From NCBI GenBank assembly GCA_011389745.1, contig JAABTQ010000017.1, positions 1 through 60,539 of the forward strand: DNA of 60,539 nt, written 5' to 3'. Made by a program: the position numbers and the translations under genes. The notes beneath the pieces were generated by a model. That model ran no database searches and was not told where the DNA came from. It saw only the letters and a program-made list of their open reading frames with translations. Each line of letters opens with the position of its first letter. Within the stretch, counting starts at the first letter, position 1. Below, one piece after another: positions 8,874-17,682 of the stretch. This DNA comes from Desulfobacteraceae bacterium (GTDB taxonomy: Bacteria > Desulfobacterota > Desulfobacteria > Desulfobacterales > SKZT01).

Positions 8874-10151
8874 TCAGGGCGCATATCGGTATAAAACGGC
8901 AAATAAAATAAGCGATAACAGAGCCAGCACAAAGAAAACCGTAAAACCCTGAGCATATCCGGCAGGACCGCTGAGCTTTACAAACAGCGCCATCAGAGGA
9001 GGAATAACAAAACCGCCAAATGCGCCCAGGCCGCCCACGATACCGGCGGCCCCACCAACAGCCATTGGGCTGTATTTAGGTACTAATTTAAAGATAGCTG
9101 CATTGGCAAATCCCATGCCCAGGGCAAGAATCATCATACCAGTGATGGCAACAGTCATTAATCCGGTTGCCAGAAGCATCAGCAACGCTCCAATTGTCAT
9201 GGCAAGAAATGAGACCAGCACAACTTTTTCACCCCCCAAGCTATCCGAAGCAAAACCTCCAAAAACCCGTAAAAAGCTGCAGGATAATGAATAAAGCGCC
9301 GTCAACATTCCGGCCGTCACCAGGCTGGTGGAATAAAATTCGATCCAGTAGGTCGGCAACCAGACAGTTAGGGCCATAAATCCGCCAAAGCTGACAAAAT
9401 AAAAGAATGTCAATACCCAGGTACGCCAGTCCGAACCGGCTTTCTTAATGGAATCCATGGCTTTTCCGGAAGGGATCAATTCCTGGCCGCACACGATAAA
9501 CAAGGCATCCGGATCGATCTCGATTCCCATTTCCCGATACTGAAAGTACGGGGCATCCCTCATGAATACATAGACAAAAAAGATCAGGAAAACCAGCATC
9601 CCGAACCAGAAAATATAAGAATTTGTAAATCCCATCGCAACAACCATCCAGGGCAACACCAAGGCAAAAAGGCCGGGCGCCACATTACCCAATCCAGCGT
9701 AAACAGCCAGGGCGCGGCCTTGTTTTTTTTGAGGAAACCAGTATGATACCGACGGAACTCCCACTGAAAAAATGGCAATACCACATCCGCACAAAGTGCC
9801 GAATAAAAGAAACATGGGATAATGTTCGGCTCCCGGAACCGGGGCAATAGTAAACATCAGCGTGATACCGGCAACACCTGTTGCAGCAAGTGACAACAGA
9901 ATCAGGATCGGTATTTTTCCTCCAAACCGGTCCACCATGGCACCAAAAGGAATACGTAAGAGCGATCCGGTCAAGGCAGGGCAAGAAGCCAGCAATCCCA
10001 TCATCATAGGGCTGAGCCCCATGGACTGCTTGAGTTGAGCAACAATAGGCCCGTATGCCGAAACTCCGGCAAAGCCGGCGAAAAAAGACAGCGTGATCCA
10101 TACCAGAGCTTTCGTGGGACTCGATTTGGCAAAACAAACGTTTTCATTCAT
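8874..10151 (-). CDS. narK: NarK-type nitrate/nitrite transporter (MFS)
   Basis: A 425-residue major facilitator protein with 12 predicted membrane helices. RIPFGAMVDRFGGK after helix 2 is the MFS loop motif. The segment YAGLGNVAPGLFALVLPW resembles the glycine-rich nitrate signature of the nitrate-nitrite porter family, with a second Gly-rich motif (GGAAGIVGGLGAFGGFVIPP) late in the protein. It would import nitrate or export nitrite for the cytoplasmic nitrate reductase encoded about 1 kb upstream on the same strand. An oxalate/formate-type carrier is a less likely alternative. Confidence 0.78.
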   Translation of the reverse strand: MNENVCFAKSSPTKALVWITLSFFAGFAGVSAYGPIVAQLKQSMGLSPMMMGLLASCPALTGSLLRIPFGAMVDRFGGKIPILILLSLAATGVAGITLMFTIAPVPGAEHYPMFLLFGTLCGCGIAIFSVGVPSVSYWFPQKKQGRALAVYAGLGNVAPGLFALVLPWMVVAMGFTNSYIFWFGMLVFLIFFVYVFMRDAPYFQYREMGIEIDPDALFIVCGQELIPSGKAMDSIKKAGSDWRTWVLTFFYFVSFGGFMALTVWLPTYWIEFYSTSLVTAGMLTALYSLSCSFLRVFGGFASDSLGGEKVVLVSFLAMTIGALLMLLATGLMTVAITGMMILALGMGFANAAIFKLVPKYSPMAVGGAAGIVGGLGAFGGFVIPPLMALFVKLSGPAGYAQGFTVFFVLALLSLILFAVLYRYAP

Positions 10152-10269
10152 CTGGACTGATCCTTATTTGTCATTCTTGTGTGGGCCGGAATGACACTGA
10201 GTTGGTAATAAAATGACTCGACTTCCTTTGTTCCGTATATTTCGTAGTTTATTTCCGGACCGTCAATCC

Positions 10270-10710
10270 TCACTTCAGATTTTCCAGGTCAGCCAGATCC
10301 TGATGCCTGCCCGTGGCCTGCTTATTCTTTTTCAGGTTGGCAAGATCAATAAAATCCACGTTCACCCCGTCGATGGTGATGGTTGTTCTTACCGCATAAC
10401 ATGATTCAAAATCAACGCCTTTAAGCGATGTGAGCAGGTCTATCCGGTTTGGCGGATATCCCAGTTGAATTACCTGGGCGGGCGCAAGAAAATCTTCCGG
10501 TGTCAGACCCAGAGAGCCGAATCCGAATTGATGAAGCGCTTTTACGGCCTGTTTTGCGTTTTCCGGCGTCAACTCTATCCAAATGTCTATATCCTTTGTA
10601 TAACGCGGATGACCGTGAAGAGCGACGGCATATCCACCCACCACCAGATAGCGAACCCCGTTATCGTTTAATGATTCGATAAATTCTTTGAAGTCTTTGT
10701 TCAGAATCAT
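10270..10710 (-). CDS. Nucleotidyltransferase, MNT/AbiEii-like
   Basis: A 146-residue protein of the minimal nucleotidyltransferase superfamily. The catalytic stretch VVGGYAVALHGHPRYTKDIDIWIE carries the GG...D-x-D core, and NRIDLLTSLKGVDF supplies the later acidic position. The start at 10710 follows GGGGGGACAG; an earlier in-frame ATG lacks a comparable site. It overlaps the small upstream gene by 50 bases, suggesting coupled translation. Such pairs often behave as toxin-antitoxin modules, but many are uncharacterised. Confidence 0.75.
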   Translation of the reverse strand: MILNKDFKEFIESLNDNGVRYLVVGGYAVALHGHPRYTKDIDIWIELTPENAKQAVKALHQFGFGSLGLTPEDFLAPAQVIQLGYPPNRIDLLTSLKGVDFESCYAVRTTITIDGVNVDFIDLANLKKNKQATGRHQDLADLENLK

Positions 10711-10858
10711 CTGTCCCCCCGTGATATTCTCTTCGTATTTCCTCAAGGGCCGTCAGACGTTTTTCATACGGCTGGGTTTGCCAGTAGGCAAAATCAGTGG
10801 GCTGACGGTCCATGTCAAATTTTCGGTAAACCGTTTCAATACTGCGTGTTGAATCCAT
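10661..10858 (-). CDS. Small partner of the nucleotidyltransferase
   Basis: A 65-residue charged protein (MDSTRSIETVYRKFD ... RIYRIIKR) immediately upstream of, and overlapping, the nucleotidyltransferase. The segment FAYWQTQPYEKRLTALEEIRREYH is typical of short proteins found beside nucleotidyltransferases in bacterial genomes. It has no signal peptide or metal motif and is probably alpha-helical. An antitoxin or chaperone-like role is inferred only from position. The start is preceded by AGGAGGCC. Confidence 0.6.
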   Translation of the reverse strand: MDSTRSIETVYRKFDMDRQPTDFAYWQTQPYEKRLTALEEIRREYHGGTDDSEQRLQRIYRIIKR

Positions 10859-10875
10859 AAATGGCCTCCTTGTTC

Positions 10876-10947
10876 ACCACGAAACACACGAAATACACGA
10901 AATACACGAAAAAAGTCTTGTGGTTTTTTTTTCGTGCTTTTCGTGGT
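10876..10947. repeat. Dispersed inverted repeat (ACCACGAAA family)
   Basis: The left arm is ACCACGAAACACACGAAATACACGAAA with a short internal tandem unit (ACACGAAAT), and the right arm ends TTCGTGCTTTTCGTGGT. The arms pair around a short AT-rich centre. This kind of element is widespread between genes in Deltaproteobacteria and other groups and is often mistranslated as KHTKYTKYTK. It lies just upstream of the nucleotidyltransferase pair. Confidence 0.7.
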
Positions 10948-10989
10948 TTATCCAACAAGAACAGCAATTACCTGAATAAAGGGATTGTC

Positions 10990-11172
10990 TTACGTTGTCA
11001 TGGTTTCCTCAACCCATGTCCAGAACTCGTTGAAAATTTTATCAATTTCATGTTTTTCCTGTTCTTTCCGGCTGAGCTTAGCTATTCCTTCATAAAATTT
11101 GTAGATCAGCTCGGACAAAGAGAAAGCTGAGGTAATATTTAACCGCTTATCTGTCTTGGAAGAATTAAAAAT
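10990..11172 (-). CDS. Possible small protein or gene fragment after narI
   Basis: An open frame without an ATG, overlapping the narI stop by a few bases and ending at 10990. The peptide includes SLSELIYKFYEGIAKLS and IFNEFWTWVEETMTT, which has the amphipathic helix pattern of a real protein. Possible starts are ATT at 11172 or TTG at 11118; neither has a strong ribosome site. It may be a remnant, or a small gene with an unusual start. Function unknown. Confidence 0.3.
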   Translation of the reverse strand: MFNSSKTDKRLNITSAFSLSELIYKFYEGIAKLSRKEQEKHEIDKIFNEFWTWVEETMTT

Positions 11173-11839
11173 GTTCCACTTTTCGGCGCATCACTATCCA
11201 GGGCCTGAGAATATAAATAAATGGAGCACTCCAAATATGCACAAGGCGGCTGAACGGTGAAAAAGCCAACAGGGTAAAAGCCCCGAGAATATGAACCTTG
11301 TAGCTCAAAGGAACTTCCAGCATCAAATGAGGGGCCGGTGTGAACGTGACAATACTACGAATCCAGGGAGCAATGGTGTCCAGAAGGTAAAAATGGCCGA
11401 ACATCACGTTGAACAACCCTGCGCCGATAACAAAGATTAGGCCTCCCAATGTGATGTAATCATTGGTGGTTGTGGTTACCTTTAACCTCTCTCTTGTGAC
11501 ACGTCTCGCGAGCAGCATTACAGCGCCGACAAAGGCCGCAATTCCTACCGCAAGGCCCGACCAGTAAGCGATACGGGTGTGGGCCTGGCCGTCGATGCCG
11601 ACCGCATCAAACCATGTCTGAGGAATCAGAAGGCCACCGGCATGACCCACAAGCGTCAGAAGAATTCCCCAGTGAAATATGGTAATTCCGACATAAGTCT
11701 CGTTTTTTTCCAGAAACTGAGATGATTTGGCATTCCAGGAAAAAGGATCGGTCAGGTAGCGATAGGCATGTCCCAGCACAAAAACGGCAAGGCTGATATA
11801 CGGAAAAACAACAAAGGCCAGTGTATTCATCAGGTTCAT
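11165..11839 (-). CDS. narI: Respiratory nitrate reductase gamma subunit NarI
   Basis: The cytochrome b subunit that oxidises quinol and anchors NarGH at the inner face of the membrane. The 224-residue protein has five membrane helices. The two histidine pairs expected to bind the b haems are visible: FHWGILLTLVGH near residues 55-66, and KVHILGAFTLL with RLVHIW near 182-202. It is the last gene of narGHJI, 132 bases after narJ, a wider gap than elsewhere in the operon. Start ATG follows GAGGTGCTCTT. Confidence 0.93.
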   Translation of the reverse strand: MNLMNTLAFVVFPYISLAVFVLGHAYRYLTDPFSWNAKSSQFLEKNETYVGITIFHWGILLTLVGHAGGLLIPQTWFDAVGIDGQAHTRIAYWSGLAVGIAAFVGAVMLLARRVTRERLKVTTTTNDYITLGGLIFVIGAGLFNVMFGHFYLLDTIAPWIRSIVTFTPAPHLMLEVPLSYKVHILGAFTLLAFSPFSRLVHIWSAPFIYILRPWIVMRRKVEHF

Positions 11840-11971
11840 AAGAGCACCTCGATTGAATAAATTTTATAGCTTAATATTTTATTTTGACAGTCCAAAGTTC
11901 TACGTCATGCCGGGTTGATCCGGCATCCGGAAAAAATAACCTCTTGTGTGTTTAATCAAAAGCTACTGTTT

Positions 11972-12493
11972 TTATCCAGTCTCCGATTCAACGAAATCGA
12001 TCAAAATTTCAAACAACAGCCGGTAGGGGCTATCCGGATCATCGAAACCTTCGGCAATATTTTTAACCCCACCCATTTGGCTCCACAGCAAATCAATTCC
12101 TACCGGATCCGGACATTGGGCGAGAAATTCAAGCATCAGGGGAAGATAATCGGGCAGTTCTCCGGTAATTCTGTCATAACCGGCCTGACAATAAACCTGA
12201 TCCAGTTGCGCCAGAGCCCGTCCCCGTTCCTCGGTATCCCCAAGACTATGGTAAGTCAGGTTCAGGCAAGTCCTGGGGTTCATGTCGAAAATCCGGGTAT
12301 AATGCTCCTGCAAATGCATAAGGGGCATATGCTGGATACCTTTGACAAATCCAAGAAGCTTTCCTTTTTGCGAATCACTCACCTTATCGTTAAGTTCATT
12401 TTTCAAAGATAACAGCCCATCGACAAATTCATCATCCGGGTACAACAGCAACACCGAGATCAATTTCAGAAGAAAATGTTTATCCTGATTCAT
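11972..12493 (-). CDS. narJ: Nitrate reductase assembly chaperone NarJ
   Basis: A 173-residue cytoplasmic chaperone of the TorD/NarJ family that helps insert the molybdenum cofactor into NarG and is not part of the final enzyme. Family features are LISVLLLYPDDEF near the N-terminus, MPLMHLQEHYTRIFDMNP in the middle and LPDYLPLMLEFL later. The ATG at 12493 lies four bases after the narH stop; a longer frame overlapping narH is not needed. Its place between narH and narI is canonical. Confidence 0.9.
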   Translation of the reverse strand: MNQDKHFLLKLISVLLLYPDDEFVDGLLSLKNELNDKVSDSQKGKLLGFVKGIQHMPLMHLQEHYTRIFDMNPRTCLNLTYHSLGDTEERGRALAQLDQVYCQAGYDRITGELPDYLPLMLEFLAQCPDPVGIDLLWSQMGGVKNIAEGFDDPDSPYRLLFEILIDFVESETG

Positions 12494-12497
12494 TTTT

Positions 12498-13916
12498 TTA
12501 ACCCGGATATCCACTTTCTCCCTGATCGGTGTAAAGCTGATTTTCATCGGTTTCACTCTTAGTGGGTACCACAAAGCGATTTTCAAATTTTGCAATAGAC
12601 AACAATTCATACATGGAAACCGCCGATTCAACGCTAAGACCGACTGCCTCCAACACCGAGTCATCCGGAGATTTTTTTATCCGGACCGATCTCATATACT
12701 CCCGCATTGCCATCAGCCGTTTCAACGCCAGCCTCACCGGAGCCTCATCTCCGGCTGTCAGAAGGTTGGCCAGATAAGTAATGGGAATCCTCATGGAATC
12801 GATAACATCCAAGCCCTCCGCATCTTGGGTATGTTCACTGATCGGACTCAAGGGCGGAATGTACCATACCATGGGAAGTGTCCGATATTCCGGGTGCAAA
12901 GGCAGTGCGAGTTTCCACTCTTTGGCCAGCATGTAAACCGGAGACCGAAGAGCCGCATCCATAAAATTTTTTGGTATCCCCTGGCCGGCTGCCGATTTTT
13001 GGATCTCAGGATCTTTGGGGTCAAGAATCATATCCAGGTGAGCCGGATACACTTCCTGCTCTGTTTTTGCGGAGGCGGCCTCCTTGATCCGGTTAGCATC
13101 ATAAAGTATCACACCGACGTATCTGATTCGTCCAACGCAGCTCAACGCACAGAGAGTCGGCATCCCTGCTTCGATCCTGGGGTAGCAGAAAATACACTTT
13201 TCCGAACGTCCGGTTTGCCAGTTGAAATAGACCTTTTTGTAGGGACATCCCGAGACACAATAGCGCCATCCGCGGCACCTTTCCTGGTCCACCAGGACAA
13301 TACCGTCCTCCTCCCTTTTGTAAAGTGCTCCCGAAGGGCAGGAGGCCACGCAAGCCGGATTCAGGCAGTGCTCGCAAAGACGGGGAAGGTAAAACATAAA
13401 CACATTCCTGAACGCAAGGTAAATGGAATAATCCAGGTTCCTGAAATTGATATCATACCTCCCGGTTTCGCTGACACCCGCCAGATCATCCTCCCAGTTT
13501 GGCCCCCATTTGATCTGCATATTCTCTCCAGTGATCAAAGATTTTGGCCGCGTGGATGGCTGATGGTTTTTGCGGGGGCTGGAAATTAGATTCTCATAGT
13601 CATAAGTCCAGGGTTCGTAGTAATCGTCGATTACCGGCAAATCCGGATTGTGAAAGATATTTAATAGTTTTTGAGTCCGCCCGCCGGCAGTCAGTTTCAG
13701 ATTGCCCCATTTAAGGCGCCATCCGCCTTTATGGATTTCCTGGTTTTCCCATTTGCGGGGATATCCCATACCGGGTTTGCTTTCTACGTTGTTGAACCAC
13801 ATGTATTCGGTGCCCTTGCGATTGGTCCACACGTTTTTGCAAGGTATACTGCAGGTATGGCAGCCGAGACATTTGTCCAGATTCAACACCATTGCATACT
13901 GAGCTTTAATATTCAT
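12498..13916 (-). CDS. narH: Respiratory nitrate reductase beta subunit NarH
   Basis: The 472-residue iron-sulfur subunit that carries electrons from NarI haems to NarG. Four cysteine groups typical of three 4Fe-4S and one 3Fe-4S cluster are visible: CLGCHTCSIPC near residue 15, CEHCLNPACVASCP near 185, CRGWRYCVSGCP near 215 (the group with Trp in place of one Cys, as in NarH) and CIFCYPRIEAGMPTLC near 242. It overlaps narG by 11 bases. Length is slightly below the E. coli protein but all domains are present. Confidence 0.95.
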   Translation of the reverse strand: MNIKAQYAMVLNLDKCLGCHTCSIPCKNVWTNRKGTEYMWFNNVESKPGMGYPRKWENQEIHKGGWRLKWGNLKLTAGGRTQKLLNIFHNPDLPVIDDYYEPWTYDYENLISSPRKNHQPSTRPKSLITGENMQIKWGPNWEDDLAGVSETGRYDINFRNLDYSIYLAFRNVFMFYLPRLCEHCLNPACVASCPSGALYKREEDGIVLVDQERCRGWRYCVSGCPYKKVYFNWQTGRSEKCIFCYPRIEAGMPTLCALSCVGRIRYVGVILYDANRIKEAASAKTEQEVYPAHLDMILDPKDPEIQKSAAGQGIPKNFMDAALRSPVYMLAKEWKLALPLHPEYRTLPMVWYIPPLSPISEHTQDAEGLDVIDSMRIPITYLANLLTAGDEAPVRLALKRLMAMREYMRSVRIKKSPDDSVLEAVGLSVESAVSMYELLSIAKFENRFVVPTKSETDENQLYTDQGESGYPG

Positions 13917-16900
13917 ACCAGTCGATCTCCCGTGCTTTGCGAACCACGATCACCTCGTCCCGCTGGGAGCCGACAGGACCGTAGTAGTTGAATCCATAAC
14001 TCAGTTGAGCGTACCCGCCGATCATGTGGGTGGGTTTCACCATAATACGTGTCACACTGTTATGTGTTCCTCCCCGCTTGCCGGACATTTTGGAACCGGG
14101 TGTGTTGATCAGTCTTTCCTGGGCATGATACATGAATGCCTTGCCCGGCGGGATACGATGGCTGACCACGGCTTTGGCCATAATCACACCATTGACATTG
14201 AAGCACTCCAGCCAGTCGTTGTCTTTGATACTTAGCTTTTGCGCATCCTCGTTATTAATCCAGATAGCTTCTCCGCCCCTGAAAAGTGTCAGCATGGTGA
14301 GTGTGTCCGAATAAGTGCTGTGAATTGACCACTTGGAATGGGGGGTCAGGTAATTGAGGACCAACTCCTCCTGTTCATTTCGATCGAGCTTTGTTGAACC
14401 TGAAGCCTGCATATTCAAAGGCGGGCGAAAAGTCGGAAGACTTTCCCCGAAGTTTCTCATCCATGGGTGATCCTGATAAAAATGGGCCCGCCCGGTCAGG
14501 GTCCTGAAAGGAACCTTTTCTTCGATATTGATCACAAAAGGTGAATAGCGACGGTCTTCAGACTCGATACCGCTCCATATCGGCGAAGTAATAATTTTTC
14601 TGGGCTGAGCGCTGATATCGGCAAATGAATACTTTTCTCCCTTCCTGTCCATGCTGAGGTGTTTCAGCGCTAAACCGGTTCGCTTTTCAATAATCTCCCA
14701 CGACTTCACCGCAGTAGCTCCGTTGGTTTCCGGCGCCAGCGCAAGAATCGTCTCTGCCACCTGTTTGCCTGTCACCAGCTGCGGCATGCCCTGGCTCACG
14801 CCGGTTTCCGAGACAATCCCCAGCTTTTCTTTAAGTTCTTCATATTCCTGGTTGGCTTGCCAGGTGACTCCCTTGGAACCGATACCGGGAGTTGCCGCCA
14901 TAGGCCCTAAAGCGGTCATCATCTTATAGGTATTTGAAAAATCTCGGGTCACCACGGTCATGGAAGGCATGGTTTTTCCGGGTATCGCCTCTGTCTCACC
15001 CTTGCTCCAGTCCCTGACTTGTGCCTGGGAAATTTCAGCGGGGCTGTCATGCATCAAAGGCGTGGCCACCAGGTCTTTCATGGGACCAAGATGAACCGCG
15101 GCCAGATCGGAGAATTTTTCGGCAATAGCCTTGAACTGGTCCCAGTTGGTGCGTGATTCCCAGGGCGGATCAATGGCCGGGTTAAATGGGTGGATAAAGG
15201 GATGCATGTCCGTGGAACTCAGATCGTGCATCTCGTACCAGCCGGCAGCCGGAAGTGCCACATCAGCATACATAGCGCTGGTGGACATCCTCAGCTCCAG
15301 GGTGACCAGCAGATCAAGCTTGCCTTCCGGTGCAGGCTCCCTCCAAATAATTTCTTCCGGACGGATAGCACTGTCGGTATTAAACACGGCGCTGTCGGTT
15401 CCTAGAAGGTGTTTAAGAAAGTATTCGTGGCCCTTGCCGCTGGCTCCCAGAAGGTTGGCCCGCCACAGAAAAAGCACCCTTGGAAAATTGGCAGGATTGT
15501 CGGGATCTTCTATGGCAAAACGCATATCCCCTGATTTTAAACGGTCCACTGCAGCAGCAATGATTTTTTCGTCGGTGTCGGCACCTTTTTCGATCGCATC
15601 GCGGCAAATATTCAATGGATTTCGGTCAAACTGGGGATAGGACGGCAGCCATCCCAGCCGGACCGCAATCGCGTTATAATCGGCGGCATGACGGCTTTTG
15701 TTCCCATTGCTGAAAGGCGCCAGCATGGTGTGCATGTCATAATTATCATAGCGCCACTGGTCACTGGCAAAATAGTAAAAAGAAGTTCCGTTTTGTTGTC
15801 GGGGCGGCCTGAGCCAGTCAAGACCGAACGCCACCTGGGCCCACGCGGCCTGGGGACGGACTTTTTCCTGGCCCACATAATGAGCCCATCCCCCTCCGTT
15901 AACCCCCTGACAACCGCACAGGGTGGTAAGATTGAGAATAGAGCGGTAGATCATATCGCTGTGGTACCAATGATTTGTCCCTGCTCCTAAAAAAATCATG
16001 GATTTACCATGGGTTTGTTCCGCATTGAGAGCAAATTCTCTGGCCACACGGATAACATCCTGACGGGGCACCCCGGTGATAGCCTCCTGCCATGCCGGTG
16101 TATAAGGCTTTGGATCATCGTAGTCTCTGGGGTAGTCATCAGTGAGCATATCGGCCTGAGGCAGGGCTATTCCCAATTGGGCCGCCATAAGATCGAAAAC
16201 CGTGGCCACCAGGATCTCTCCGGCATCTGTTTTTACTTTTTTAATCGGCACCACCCCGGTTCTAATGTGAGCACCTTTAAAATCAAAAAATGGAAGCTGA
16301 ACCTTAACCCATTGGTCATTTTCCGGCGCCAGGCTGAGAGCCGGATCAACAACATCGCCGGTCTCTGAATCCCTGAGATGAAGATTCCATTTGCCTTCAT
16401 CGCTCCAACGAAATCCGATGCTTCCGTTGGGTACGACAAATTGCTGTCCATTGGTATCAAAAAAAACGGTTTTCCATTCCCCATGGACGATATCTTTGCC
16501 GAGATCCTCGGCCCTGAGCATGCTTCCCGCTACATATTCATCCGTTCGTGGTTCTAAAACAACCAGAAAAGGTAAGTCGGTATAAGCCTTGACATAATTA
16601 ATGAAATAATTGCATTTGCGGTCAATATAAAATTCCTTGAAAACCACGTGGGTCATGGCCATGGCCAGTGCGGCATCCGTTCCTGCTTTGGCCGGAAGCC
16701 AGGTGTCGGCAAATTTTACATACTCGGCATAATCCGGTGCTACAGCCGCCACCCGTGCCCCACGATACCGGGCTTCGGTAAAAAAGTGTGCATCCGGAGT
16801 TCGGGTCATGGGCAAATTGGTTCCCCAGACAATCATGTAAGTGGAATCATACCAGTCAGCACTTTCGGGAACATCGGTCTGCTCTCCCCATACCTGAGGC

Positions 16901-17613
16901 GAGGCTGGGGGAAGATCACAATACCAATCATAAAAGCTGAGCATCGAGGCGCCGATGAGGGAGAGGAATCGGGCCCCTGATGCGTAGCACACCATGGACA
17001 TGGCCGGAATCGGTGTGAACCCGAAAACCCTGTCCGGACCATATTTTTTGATGGTATGCACCAGGGATGCAGCCACCAGGGTTGAAGCCTCATCCCAGGA
17101 GACCCGGACAAATCCGCCTTTACCTCTTTCCTTCTGAAATGCCTGCCGTTTTTGAGGGTCCTGGACAATACTCTCCCAGGCCCTGACCGGATCACCACAT
17201 TCGGTCAGGGCATTACGCCACATCAGTAGAAGTTTTGATCTCACAAGGGGATGTTTTAACCTGACAGGGCTGTAGGTGTACCAGGAATAGGTGGCGCCAC
17301 GGGGGCACCCGCGCGGTTCATGGTTTGGAAAGCCGGTCCCGCAATCCGGATAATCCGTTCTCTGGGTTTCCCAGACGATGATTCCGTTTTTTACATAGAC
17401 ATCCCACGAACATGAACCGGTGCAGTTTACTCCGTGGGTGGAACGGACCTTTTTGTCATACTGCCATCTGTTTCGGTAAAACTTTTCCCAATCACGCTGT
17501 CCGCAACGAGCCTGAGCCCAATTGTCTGAGAGGGATTCTTCCCGGCAGCCGTACTTGTCACCTCGTGGACGAAAAAATCTCAGTGATTTGAGAAACCGAT
17601 TCTTGGGCATCAT
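13906..17613 (-). CDS. narG: Respiratory nitrate reductase alpha subunit NarG
   Basis: The 1235-residue catalytic subunit, reducing nitrate to nitrite at a bis-MGD molybdenum centre on the cytoplasmic side. The FS0 iron-sulfur site is STHGVNCTGSCSW (His60, Cys64, Cys68), followed by PNHEPRGCPRGATYSWY. VWGEQTDVPESADWYDS holds the predicted Mo-ligand Asp near residue 253, equivalent to E. coli Asp222. There is no twin-arginine signal, so this is the cytoplasm-facing NarG and not an archaeal-type periplasmic one. Two ATGs (17613, 17610) follow GGAGGTAA. It lies 69 bases after the Ttr-like catalytic gene and may share its transcript. Confidence 0.95.
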   Translation of the reverse strand: MMPKNRFLKSLRFFRPRGDKYGCREESLSDNWAQARCGQRDWEKFYRNRWQYDKKVRSTHGVNCTGSCSWDVYVKNGIIVWETQRTDYPDCGTGFPNHEPRGCPRGATYSWYTYSPVRLKHPLVRSKLLLMWRNALTECGDPVRAWESIVQDPQKRQAFQKERGKGGFVRVSWDEASTLVAASLVHTIKKYGPDRVFGFTPIPAMSMVCYASGARFLSLIGASMLSFYDWYCDLPPASPQVWGEQTDVPESADWYDSTYMIVWGTNLPMTRTPDAHFFTEARYRGARVAAVAPDYAEYVKFADTWLPAKAGTDAALAMAMTHVVFKEFYIDRKCNYFINYVKAYTDLPFLVVLEPRTDEYVAGSMLRAEDLGKDIVHGEWKTVFFDTNGQQFVVPNGSIGFRWSDEGKWNLHLRDSETGDVVDPALSLAPENDQWVKVQLPFFDFKGAHIRTGVVPIKKVKTDAGEILVATVFDLMAAQLGIALPQADMLTDDYPRDYDDPKPYTPAWQEAITGVPRQDVIRVAREFALNAEQTHGKSMIFLGAGTNHWYHSDMIYRSILNLTTLCGCQGVNGGGWAHYVGQEKVRPQAAWAQVAFGLDWLRPPRQQNGTSFYYFASDQWRYDNYDMHTMLAPFSNGNKSRHAADYNAIAVRLGWLPSYPQFDRNPLNICRDAIEKGADTDEKIIAAAVDRLKSGDMRFAIEDPDNPANFPRVLFLWRANLLGASGKGHEYFLKHLLGTDSAVFNTDSAIRPEEIIWREPAPEGKLDLLVTLELRMSTSAMYADVALPAAGWYEMHDLSSTDMHPFIHPFNPAIDPPWESRTNWDQFKAIAEKFSDLAAVHLGPMKDLVATPLMHDSPAEISQAQVRDWSKGETEAIPGKTMPSMTVVTRDFSNTYKMMTALGPMAATPGIGSKGVTWQANQEYEELKEKLGIVSETGVSQGMPQLVTGKQVAETILALAPETNGATAVKSWEIIEKRTGLALKHLSMDRKGEKYSFADISAQPRKIITSPIWSGIESEDRRYSPFVINIEEKVPFRTLTGRAHFYQDHPWMRNFGESLPTFRPPLNMQASGSTKLDRNEQEELVLNYLTPHSKWSIHSTYSDTLTMLTLFRGGEAIWINNEDAQKLSIKDNDWLECFNVNGVIMAKAVVSHRIPPGKAFMYHAQERLINTPGSKMSGKRGGTHNSVTRIMVKPTHMIGGYAQLSYGFNYYGPVGSQRDEVIVVRKAREIDWYEY

Positions 17614-17682
17614 TTACCTCCAAAGATTTTTATTTCCAATGTCAGGTCAAGCAATCCACCTTAAACTTTACTTTTTGAGAAA

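Noticed and set aside
10861-11130. 89-codon plus-strand frame beginning MASLFTTKHTKYTK
   Set aside because: Its first half is the translated ACCACGAAA repeat and its second half runs antisense to a better minus-strand frame.
12494-12664. Upstream extension of narJ
   Set aside because: It lies antiphase inside narH; the ATG at 12493 gives the normal NarJ start.
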